Of a stretch of 64,000 bases of DNA, positions 31,730 to 41,900 are shown in pieces. A program made the translations under genes and the position numbers. Position 1 is the stretch's first letter; every line of letters starts with the position of its first letter. Source of the DNA: Aristolochia californica. Taxonomy: Eukaryota > Streptophyta > Magnoliopsida > Piperales > Aristolochiaceae. The DNA lies in contig JARWKL010000006.1 of assembly GCA_029961685.1 (NCBI GenBank), positions 10,546,748 through 10,610,747 on the forward strand, written 5' to 3'. Below the pieces are notes generated by a model. It was not told where the DNA came from and searched no databases. It worked only from the letters and a program-made list of their open reading frames with translations.

Positions 31730-33055
31730 ATGATTCCACTTTCTATCAAGGTTTCTCTTGATTCTGTGATGAGTTTATATGCAACATTTATAGACTGGGA
31801 TGATGAGATGTATGATATGGACACCAACACTCCGTCCCATGTTACAAATACAACAATTTGTGAGGATTTGGGACCAGTGGAGTACATTTTGCCTATTGTT
31901 AATGCTTGTTCTGAAGTTTATAGAAAGTCAGGTAGCTTTCATTTTCTCTGTAAGCACGGCTTGGATGGAACTCACCCTAGAGCTGACGGCAGTGTTGACC
32001 TACTGACTAAATTTTGCAGTTCTACTACTGGTATATATACTTCTCTTGGAATTCATAGTGAGAGTGAGCTTGCAATGACATGTGGAGCTATTGCAAAAAG
32101 GTTAGACCACGATAGATTTGGATTGGCTGGGGAATTTGTTCAACATATAATAGAACAACTTCTTGAGGCCCACTCTTGTTGCCAATATTATATGAGGAGG
32201 ACTTATTTAGGGTCCCACAGTGATGACTTGCTCAGAAAATCTAAGAAGCAGCGCAATGAGGATTTGTATAATGAACCGAGAGTTCCTCTTCCTTGTCGAC
32301 CTTTGACCAGTAGGCTTCCACCAGAGCTAGCAGGTGATGTTATTCAGGCATGGGAATTACTATTTCATTTTTATGACGTATTAGAGCAAGAAGAGCCTAT
32401 ATCCTTTGAGGAACATAAAAAAGAACTCCTTGACCTATGGTTTGATGATCCAAACTATCTTGAAAAAGTTGAAAAAGAAATACAACAAGAAAAAGACCTT
32501 TCCCTGCAGGGCAGTGAGTGCCCTTTGTCCACTTCTTTGTCTACTTGTGAAGCTGGAATTCCTCCAAAGGATTATCTCAATGATTCAATTATTATGATTG
32601 AAGTGAAGTCCAGCACTGAAGCTGCTCATTTGAAGAAATTGGATCATGCCCCTGAAAATCTTCAACTCTTTAGGGCCGAATTGCTGGCTTATGTCTCTCT
32701 TGGAGCGGCTAATGCAGGATATGCTGGAGTCTTCCATGTTGCAAGTCCAATCCCTCTGGGTAGTGTCCCCAATCCAGAGATTGACTTAATTGAGCCTGTT
32801 GTGACTGGTACCCTCAATGTACCTAAGGCATTTACTAAGGCACCTGTGAGACAGGTTATTGTTGTTTCTTCTCCCTTTGTTGTTCCTATGCCAACAACGT
32901 GGCCAAAGGATACAACCATGGATGAGACTTGTTGGTTAGACAAAGTATACTGCAGAACAACTGGGAACTGGTACTACCTTGCAAAAACAATAGCCGCAAG
33001 TGAAGCTTTGAAGTATGGACAGAAACACAAAATCCGGCGCATAGTTGATGTCTGA
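31730..33055 (+). pseudogene. Chimeric 441-codon frame: DDT-domain-like fragment fused to CCR-like reductase fragment
   Basis: Residues 1 to about 295 are an acidic/charged segment; residues 196-237 ('RLPPELAGDVIQAWELLFHF', then 'EPISFEEHKKELLDLW') resemble the DDT domain of plant chromatin-remodelling proteins (name uncertain). From about residue 300 the protein becomes a cinnamoyl-CoA-reductase/dihydroflavonol-reductase-type extended SDR: 'HLKKLDHAPENLQLF', 'GVFHVASPIP', 'GTLNVPKAF', 'VVSS', and the catalytic pair in 'NWYYLAKTIAASEALKYG' (Tyr415, Lys419). The N-terminal NADP-binding glycine loop is absent. The frame is open across the junction. No intron is visible in either part. The enzyme part is too short to be active. 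Confidence 0.82.
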
Positions 33056-33250
33056 GTTGTCTCTGAAGATCTTCTCCTTATCTATGCAAGATCAGATGCA
33101 TCTAGGAGATCCATATATGGCCCCCATGCAATACAGGTACATGATTTAGTTGACAAGTTACTAAGCATGTTTTCACAGTATAATTATCCTCAAAATTTTT
33201 TCAATGGTGGCGATGATATTTGTTTGAGCTCTGAGAGGGTGAAGAGTTAA
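33056..33250 (+). pseudogene. CCR-like C-terminal fragment after an in-frame stop
   Basis: After TGA at 33053-33055 the same frame continues for 64 codons: 'SEDLLLIYARSDASRRSIYG', then 'VHDLVDKLLSMFSQYNYPQN', and 'LSSERVKS' before TAA at 33248-33250. This is the usual C-terminal order of CCR-like enzymes ('LLLxYE..GRYIC', 'YNYPKNF', 'LSSEKL'). Compared with family knowledge, about 40 residues are missing just before 'KIRRIVDV', so the fragment has an internal deletion. Confidence 0.75.
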
Positions 33251-33435
33251 GGATACTAAAAACAAAAAAAAACAAAAAAAAAAAATTGCTCCTCTGTTAG
33301 GTTGCTCTACTTTTGTACTCCAGCGCGCTGCCGCTGATACTAAAGTTGCCACTTTACATGGACCTAGCCATCGGCACGGACATGCCATTCTACATTCGAG
33401 CTTGAGGGAAAACTCGTTCTCCTAGAGGGGAGTAA
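33251..33435 (+). other. A-rich tract and pol C-terminal remnant of element F
   Basis: 33258-33285 is almost pure A with two C, only 8 bp after the last CCR-like codon. From 33286 the sequence is unrelated to CCR. At about 33398-33435 it encodes 'LEGKLVLLEGSNVMES', which matches the pol end of the other gypsy elements ('LEDKLFLQEGGDVMDS') and runs into the 3' LTR. So the capture replaced everything between gag and the extreme end of pol. Confidence 0.7.
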
Positions 33436-33841
33436 TGTTATGGAGTCATTAGGTGTTTATTTGCAATTTCTATTCATTATGGGTTTATTTGCAATTTTTA
33501 TTCATTAGGGGTTTATTTGCAATTTCTATTCATTAGAGGTTTGTTTGCAATTTCTATTCATTAGGGGTTTATTTTAAATTTCTATTCATTAGGGGTTTAT
33601 TTATAATTTGTTGAACTTATGGCCTTTGGCATGTTTTCCCTAACTCCCTATATAGGGACGTGAGATGAATGAAAAAAGTAAGTATTGAGAAAATTAAAAT
33701 TAAACAGGTCAAATTCTCCCTGAGAGATCTAGGTTGTATTCTCCCTCTGAGGTCCAAGGTTGAGCCTCCTTCAAGGCTCAATCCCTTCCTCCCCATGTTG
33801 GAAGAAATTGTCCGGTGGTTGATCCGAAATAGGGCATAACA
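33436..33841 (+). repeat. 3' LTR of element F with expanded minisatellite
   Basis: 406 bp. The first about 190 bp hold six copies of a 29-31 bp unit (TTAGGGGTTTATTTGCAATTT plus CTATTCA), against two in the 5' LTR. The TATATAG box lies near 33652. It ends GGGCATAACA at 33841, followed by GGCAA. Confidence 0.9.
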
Positions 33842-34585
33842 GGCAATTGTTACTGCTAGGTCCGTCAGTGTATTGCTGAGGGGATCCATTTTACCTGTCT
33901 GTAATACATGAAAATTCTCGTGAAAATTCTTGAGTAAGAGTATTAGGTAAATAATTTTTATCTCCTTTAATATGTTCAACAGTAAAAGAGAATTAGAAGA
34001 AACATTGCTACCAATGGAGTAATCTACCTCAACAAAGTGAATCTTCTAAATTTCTTGTCATAAAATTGACAAAATTTTTACAGTCAATTCTAACTAGAAA
34101 TTCTTTCGGGGCAAGATAAATGTAAAATTTCTTTACCCAATTTTTAACTGCTAAAATTTCCTTTTCATAAGAATGATAGTTTATTTTAGCTGATGAAAAC
34201 GTTCCTGACGTATATTTACATATTCTCTCAGAATCATTGGTTTTAAATTTTAGTACTGTTGCCCAAGTATGATCTGAGGCATCAGTTTCTAAAATTAGTT
34301 TTGCGTTTGGATCTGGTAGAGGTAACGCTAGGAGTCATTTCATCATTTGTTTGATCCGGATAACTTCTGAACTGTCTGTGGGAGTCCATTCCCATTTGAA
34401 ATCTTTCTTTAACTTCAGTTTATAGGGTTTCCTAATTTTTGCTAAATTTTTTATGAATTGTTCAGCATATGTTAGGCATCCTAAGAATCGTTGAAGTTGT
34501 TGTACATCTTCTATTACATTTGGAAAAGCTGCTATTTTTTCTAGAATATGATTTTGAAGAATGATTTCTCCTATTGAGATGTTTA
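33842..34585 (-). pseudogene. EPRV ORF2 start, RNase H and RT connection (block 3)
   Basis: The ORF2 initiator (33887-33889, 'MDPLSNTLTDL') follows the polyprotein stop by one base, as in block 2. To the right are the RNase H end ('HIKG..'-type, about 33940-34010), the RNase H core (34020-34330) and the RT connection 'LQRFLGCLTYAEQFIKNLAK' (about 34440-34500). At 34581-34585 (GTTTA) the sequence is interrupted by element B1. The frame 34691-34335 is an accidental in-frame fusion of the B1 LTR Gag start to this viral segment. Confidence 0.8.
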
Positions 34586-34998
34586 TGTTAGGACCCTCAC
34601 GAGCCATGGATCTTGTCACCCTCCTCTCTTCTCTTCCTTCCATTACCTTGCTTGATGTTGAGATGGAATGAGGGGTTGAAGGGAATTGCATTTCGGAAAG
34701 GAGAATTGGGGAAAAAACGGAAGAGAGCTTGAAGGAGCTCTTGACCTGTTTATCTAAATTACGTTAACTAAAGTGAACTCAATTGATAATCTTCATTACC
34801 CTAGCCGTCCCCTTAAGTAGGGTGGAGGACGTCCAAAACCCTAAAGACCTCTTGGGTCAATGGTTCAAACCAATAATTGCTTAACCAACCCAAACCAAAG
34901 ACAAAACCAAACCAAGAAACAATTACATGGAAATTGAAAAACACATTCATTAATTCCTACGCCTGTTGGTAACTCGTGATGCTATAGAGTCCATAACA
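34586..34998 (-). repeat. 3' LTR of B1
   Basis: 413 bp with a CTTAAG-containing TATA region near 34812 (minus CTACTTAAGG). It contains the Gag start codon at about 34651, which here reads out of the element into viral RT sequence, producing the 118-codon fusion frame 34691-34335. Confidence 0.94.
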
Positions 34999-35033
34999 TC
35001 ACCCCCCTCCTGGAGAAAGAGCTTGTCCAAAAG

Positions 35034-38000
35034 TCAAAATTCTGATAACGGCTCCCATGTGGTGTCACTGGGATCGGCATCTGCCCACTGGACTAGAATT
35101 TCCCAATCCCCTTGAATGTGGCGTGCTTGTATTACCTGAGCCGGAAGAGAAAGGACTCTACCCTCATGTAGTGGCGGCAGTGGAGTGTGCAGTAGGGGCG
35201 AGTAACCCTGGAAGGGCTTCAATTGGGAGACGTGAAATACATTGTGGATCTTTGCTTCCGGTGGTAGCTGCAAGCGGTATGCCACGGGCCCAATTTGGTC
35301 CAATATCGAAAATGGACCATAATATTTTGGAGACAGCTTATGGCGCTTGGCTGCAGTCAGGGACAGCTGGCGATAGTGTTGAAGCTTTAACCACACATAG
35401 TCTCCAGGGCAATAAGATGCTTCCTGGTGCTTCTTATCATAAAAGTGTTGCATAGAGTGTTGGGCCGCCTGCAGATGTGTACGTACCTCAGTGAGTATAG
35501 CATCTCGTTCAGCTAATGCTTGGTCCAAAGTGATGACTTTGGATGCCCTCGTTTCATATGGTAACAAATGAGGTGGATCTCTGCCATAAACTACCCTGAA
35601 AGGAGTAGTACCCAGTGCTGTGTGGTAAGATGTGTTATAGCAAAATTCTGCCCATGAAAGCCATTTCACCCATCTTCTAGGTGTGTCTCCCACAAAACAA
35701 CGAAGATACATTTCAATCGTGCGATTGACAACCTCTGTTTGGCCGTCCATTTGTGGATGATAGGCAGACGAAAATGCCAATTGGGTGCCCTGTAATTTGA
35801 ATAATTCCTTCCAAAAGAGACTAGTAAAAATGGCATCCCTGTCACTAATAATGGATGAGAGAATTCCATGTAATCGGACAATGTTGTCCATAAATAATTG
35901 AGCGACCTGAGCAGCAGTATATGGATGCGCCAAAGCAAGGAAGTGCCCATATTTTGAAAACCAATCAACGACGACGAATATCACCAATTTACCTGATGAA
36001 ATGGGAAGACCAGCAATGAAGTCCATGGAAATATCAGACCAAATTTGAGATGGTAGTTGCAGAGGTTGCAGTAGGCCGGCTGGACTTAAAGATTCGGCCT
36101 TGTTTCTTTGACAAATCTGACAAGCAGCTACATAATCAGCAATTGTGCTCTTCATGCCCTTCCAGTAAAAGTCCCGACTGATTCGGAAATATGTTTTCTG
36201 TCGACCCTCATGTGTGCTATCATGGATAGAGGACAGGATGGTGTGAAGAAGTGGGGATTTATTATGCAAAAAGATCCTATTTTTGTAGAGAATGAGACGA
36301 TCTTGAATCGTCCAATGAGGAGCAGCTGTCCCCTGTTGAATATGTTGATATAATGACATGAGATCCGGATATTGATTTACTTCCTCATGAATAGAATCTA
36401 ATAGCAGTGCACGTGGCTGACTGATAGCATAAATTTGCGTGGCGGAAATATCCCGACGTGATAAGGCATCAGCCCCCAAATTCGAACTACCTGGCTTATA
36501 ATGAACCGTAAAATCGAAGCCCATGAGTTTAGTTAACCAATGCTGTTGTGGGGATGTGGTGAGGCGCTCTTCAAGAAGATACTTGAGGCTGCAATGATCT
36601 GTACGAATGAGAAACGGTCTTCCCCAAAGACAAGGTCGCCAATGTTGGACAACCTTGGCTAACCCAATCAATTCCCTCTCATATGCAGCTAACTTATAGT
36701 GGTGTTGTCCCAACTGACGGCTGAAATAAGCGATGGGGTGTCCCAATTGTTGTAACACTGCCCCTATACCTCCCCCGGAGGCATCACATTCCACCACAAA
36801 TTCTGCCTCAAAATCTGGTAATTGTAGGACTGGCGCTGAGGCTAAGGCCTCCTTTAACAAGTTAAAGGCCTGTTCTGCTGAAGAAGACCAGTGGAAGGCA
36901 TTTTTTTTAGCAGGTTGTTGAGTGGTGCTGCTATCTGGCCATAAGATTGGATAAATTTTCTATAATATCCTGCTAAGCCCAAAAATCCCTTTAATGCTGT
37001 AGTGGAGGTGGGAACCGGCCAATCTGTAACTGCCTGTATCTTGCTCTGGTCAACTTTCACGCCCACAGCTGATATGACGTGGCCCAAATATGCCACCTCA
37101 AATGTACCCATAGAACATTTCGATTTATTCAAAACCAAATGATGAGAGCGTAGAATGGTAAATACCTGGTAGAGGTGGTGGAGATGTTCTTCCCAATTTT
37201 TTCTGTAGACCAGAATGTCATCAAAAAAGACTAACACATAGTGGCGCAGAAGTGATGAAAAGACCTCATTCATGAGGGCCTGAAAGGTGGATGGTGCATT
37301 GGAGAGACCGAAGGGCATGACGAGGAACTCGAAATGACCGTGATGTTTGCGGAAGACAGTCTTCTCCACATCAGCCTGGTGAACTCGTATTTGATGATAG
37401 CCCGATTTCAAATCTAATTTGGTAAAAATTGTAGCACCATGTAATTCATCCAGCAACTCGTCCACGACTGGAATGGGGAACTTGTCCTTAACTGTGTGCA
37501 AGTTGAGTTGCCGATAATCGACACAAAATCTCCAAGATTTATCTTTTTTACGTACAAGTAACACTGGTGAGGAGAAAGGAGATCGACTGGGCTGGATCAC
37601 ACCCTGAGCTAGCATATGCATGCATTGTCGTTCTATTTCATCGTTCTGGATATGCAGGTAACGATAAGGCCGCACCACTACTGGATCAATTCCCAACTTT
37701 AAACGAATGCGGTGATCGCAATGACGCCCTGATGGTAGACCTGTAGGGTCATTAAATAAATCCGCAAATGATGTAAGTAAAGGAGCTAACTGATCATCAC
37801 CCGTGTGTTGAATATGCAAAGTGTGAAGTGCGTTAGGGACCTGTGCCACAATGCCTTGTAATGTAATCTGGCCCTATGGTGCTGAAAATGTCATAGTCCG
37901 AACCTGAAAGTCCCATAATATCGGTCCTAATAACTGGAGCCATTTGACCCCGAGCACCAAATCAAATCCAGCCAATGGAATGACTAGTAAATCTGCCTGA

Positions 38001-38516
38001 AAGGAATGCCCCTCAATGGTGAAAGGGGTGTTAGCACATAACCCCATGCTAGCAATTTTGGCCCCATTGGCCACTGAAACTGAGAGTCCCCTTTGTTGTT
38101 GAATTTCCAATCCCAATTGTTGCGCGGCTGGTTCACTGATAAAATTATGTGTGCTGCCCGAATCAAGTAAAGCAACTAGCATGAGATGATGTAACCTGGC
38201 CTTTACCTGCATGGTATTAGAACTATGCAGGCCATCCATGGCATGGAGGGAGAGCTCTGCTTCCTATTGTACCTCTTCAACAATTTCATTTTCAAGAAGT
38301 TCTTCTGAATCTTCTTCCAACAATTCAATACTGAATAAACGTTTACAGGTATGTCCAGGCAGGAATTGTTCGTCACAATTAAAACATAGGCCCTTTGCCT
38401 TTCGAGCGTCCATTTCCTGTTTAGTCAAAAATTTATGTGGCATAGAGTGTGGAGGCACACTAGTAGCCTGATCTGCTCGGTTAGGGGCAGAGGACCCAAA
38501 ACGTGGACCAGATGCA
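35034..38516 (-). pseudogene. B1 pol (protease, RT, RNase H, integrase) and end of gag
   Basis: From the right: knuckle 'GLCFNCDEQFLPGHTCKR' intact near 38345-38400; TAG at 38264-38266 where B2 has CAG; protease 'LLDSGSTHNFISEPAAQQ' near 38115-38165; TAG at 37874-37876 where B2 has CAG. RT (37849-36854) has '[14 protein letters not shown]' intact. A one-base loss in the A-run near 36900-36910 shifts the frame. RNase H-integrase-tail is open for 608 codons (36860-35034), with HHCC, 'MDFIAGLP', '[12 protein letters not shown]' and 'PQMDGQTEVVN'. A deletion near 35034 removes part of the C-terminus. Confidence 0.92.
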
Positions 38517-38910
38517 TGTTATGGACTCTATAGCATCACGAGTTACCAACAGGCGTAGGAATTAATTAATGTGTTTTTCAATTCCCATGTAATTGTCTTT
38601 GGTTTGGGTTGGTTTAGCATTTATTGGTTTGAACCATTGACCCAAGAGGTCTTTAGGGTTTTGGACGTCCTCCACCCTATTTAAGGGGACGGCTAGGGTA
38701 ATGAAAATTATGAATTGAGTTCACTCTAGTTAACGTAATTTAGATAAACCGGTCAAGAGCTCCTTCAAGCTCTCTTCCGAATTTCCCCAATTCTCCTTTC
38801 TGAAATTCAATCCCCTTCAACCCCTCATTCCATCTCAACGTCAAGCAAGATAATGGAAGGAAGAGAAGAGAGGAGGGTGACAAGATCCATGGCTCGTGAG
38901 GATCCTAACA
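38517..38910 (+). repeat. 5' LTR of B2
   Basis: 394 bp, TGTTATGG...CCTAACA. TATA-like CTATTTAAGG near 38678-38687. The Gag ATG is at 38853-38855, so the last 58 bp of the LTR are coding. Confidence 0.96.
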
Positions 38911-41900
38911 ACGTGGTATCAGACAGGTCCACCCTCGGTGATTCCTCTTCTCCAGAGGACATACGTCAAGTCCTTTCAGACCTTCAACAACGATCCACTC
39001 TTCAAGGTACTGAAATTTCTCACATCAATACTACCTTACAAACTCTGGAATCATCTCTACAATCCATTCTACGACAACTTGCTGCACTTCAAGCACCAAC
39101 GCCACCACCAGCAACCAATTTTCAACAACAACCAGTTCCCCACCACCAATTCACGCCACCACCAAATCCACCCTTGCGCCAACCAATGGGTTCAATGACC
39201 ACTCACGCACAAGCACCATCAACGGTTCCCAGGTACTTTAAACTTAACTTTCCTACATATGATGGCTCTAAAGATCCTTTACTGTGGTTCACGAAATGTG
39301 AACAATTCTTTTATCATCAACAAACGGTGGAAATGGACAAGGTTACTTTGGCCGCCTACCACATGCTCGATGAAGCGCTCATGTGGTTCCATCACTACCG
39401 AAATGTCCATTCCATTTAGGATTGGCTGCACTTTAAACATGCTTGCCAGTTAAGGTTCGGACCTCCAGCTAGCAGCAACCCAGTGAGGGAATTGATCAAC
39501 TACAAACAGACCAACACCTTAGAGGTTTACCAAAAAACGTTCCAAGAAAGGTTGGCCAGAGCTAGTGAATTTGTTCCTCCTCACCTACATGTTCAGATTT
39601 TTAATGCTGGATTGACAGAGGCAGTCAGATTGGAAGTGGAATTACTGGGTCCAACAAATTTGGACTCTGCAATGAATTATGCCAGGGCTGTGGAGCACAA
39701 ATAGAGAGTTCTAAAAGAGTCTTTACAAAGAAAACCATTTTGGCAAAACAGAACACAGGGTACTGCATCTGGTCCACGTTTTGGGTCCTCTGCCCCTAAC
39801 CGAGCAGATCAGGCTACTCATGTTCCTCCACACTCTATGCCACGTAAATTTTTGACTAAACAGGAAATGGATGCTCGAAAGGCAAAGGGCCTATGTTTTA
39901 ATTGTGACGAACAATTCCTGCCCGGACATACCTGTAAACGTTTATTCAGTATTGAATTATTGGAAGAAGATTCAGAAGAGCTTCTTGAAAATGAAATTGT
40001 TGAAGAGGTACAACAGGAAGCAGAGCTCTCCCTCCATGCCATGCATGGCCTGCGTAGTTCTAATACCATGCAGGTAAAGGCCAGGTTACATCATCTCATG
40101 CTACTTGCTTTAGTTGATTCGGGCAGCACACATAATTTTATCAGTGAACCAGCCACGCAACAATTGGGCTTGGAAATTCAACAACAAAGGGGTCTCTCAG
40201 TTTCAGTGACCAATGGGGCCAAAATTGCTAGCGTGGGGTTATGTGCTAACACCCCTTTCACCATTGAGGGGCATTCCTTTCAGGCAGATTTACTAGTCAT
40301 TCCATTGGCTGGATTTGATTTGGTGCTCGGGGTCAAATGGCTCCAGTTATTAGGACCGATATTATGGGACTTTCAGGCTCGGACTATGACATTTTCAGCA
40401 CCACAGGGCCAGATTACATTACAAGGCATTGTGGCACAGGTCCCTTACGCACTTCACACTTTGCACATTCAACACACGGGTGATGATCAGTTAGCTCCTT
40501 TACTTACAGCATTTGCGTATTTATTTAATGACCCTACAGGTCTACCACCAGTGCGTCATTGCGATCACCGCATTCGTTTAAAGTTGGGAACTGATCCAGT
40601 AGTGGTGCGGCCTTATCGTTACCCACATATCCAGAAAGATGAAATAGAATGACAGTGCATGCATATGCTCGCTCAGGGTGTGATCCAGCCCAGTCGATCT
40701 CCTTTCTCCTCACCAGTGTTACTTGTACGTAAAAAAGATAAATCTTGGAGATTTTGTGTCGACTATAGGCAACTAAACTTGCACACAGTTAAGGACAAGT
40801 TCCCCATTCCAGTTGTGGACGAGTTGCTGGATGAGTTACATGGTGCTACAATTTTTACCAAATTAGATTTGAAATCGGGCTATCATCAAATACGAGTTCA
40901 CCAGGCAGATGTGGAGAAGACTGCCTTCCGCACACATCACGGTCATTTCGAGTTCCTCGTCATGCCCTTCGGTCTCTCCAATGCACCATCCACCTTTCAA
41001 GCCCTCATGAATGAGGTCTTTTCATCACTTCTGCGCCACTATGTGTTAGTCTTTTTTGATGACATTCTGGTCTACAGCAAAAATTGGGACGAACATCTCC
41101 ACCACCTCCACCAGGTATTTACCATTCTATGCTCTCATCATTTGGTTTTGAATCAATCAAAATGTGCTATGGGTACATCTGAGGTGGCATATTTGGGCCA
41201 CGTCATATCAGCTGGGGGCGTGAAAGTTGACCAGAGCAAGATTCAGGCAGTTACAGATTGGCCGGTTCCCACCTCCACTACAGCATTAAAGGGCTTTTTG
41301 GGCTTAGCGGGATATTATAGAAAATTTATCCAATCTTATGGACAGATAGCAGCACCAGTCAACAACCTGCTCAAAAAAAATGCCTTCCACTGGTCTTCTT
41401 CAGCAGAACAGGCATTTAACCTGTTAAAGGAGGCCTTAGCCTCAGCGCCAGTCCTACAATTACCAGATTTTGAGGCAGAATTTGTGGTGGAATGTGATGC
41501 CTCCGGGGGAGGTATAGGGGCAGTGTTACAACAATTGGGGCACCCCATTGCTTATTTCAGTCGTCAGTTGGGACAACACCACCATAAGTTAGCTGCATAT
41601 GAGAGGGAATTGATTGGGTTAGCCAAGGCTGTCCAACATTGGCGACCGTATCTTTGGGGAAGACCGTTTCTCATTCGTACAGATCATTGCAGCCTCAAGT
41701 ATCTTCTGGAACAGCGCCTCACCACATCCCCACAGCAGCATTGGTTAACTAAACTCATGGGCTTTGATTTTACGGTTCATTATAAGCCAGGTAGTTCGAA
41801 TTTGGGGGCTGATGCCTTATCACGTCGGGATATTTCCACCACTCAAATTTATGCTATCAGTCACCCACGTGCACTGCTATTAGATTCTATTCGTGAGGAA

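Larger units (their letters stand above)
30097..33841 (+). mobile_element. Element F: non-autonomous LTR retrotransposon carrying host gene fragments
   Basis: LTRs at 30097-30369 and 33436-33841 both start TGTTATGGA and end GGGCATAACA. The flanking 5-mers GGCGA (30092-30096) and GGCAA (33842-33846) agree at four of five bases. Other viral copies show that one ORF2 site was split, so this is an insertion. The primer site TGGTATCAGAG is at 30376-30386. Between the LTRs there is no protease, RT or integrase. There is a gag-like start, then PPR, DDT-like and CCR-like fragments, then a short pol C-terminal remnant and a purine-rich tract. The LTRs differ at about 21 of 270 aligned sites, the oldest here. 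Confidence 0.88.

Noticed and set aside
31730..33055. Active cinnamoyl-CoA reductase gene
   Set aside because: The cofactor-binding N-terminus and about 40 internal residues are missing, a stop lies at 33053 and the locus is inside a retrotransposon.
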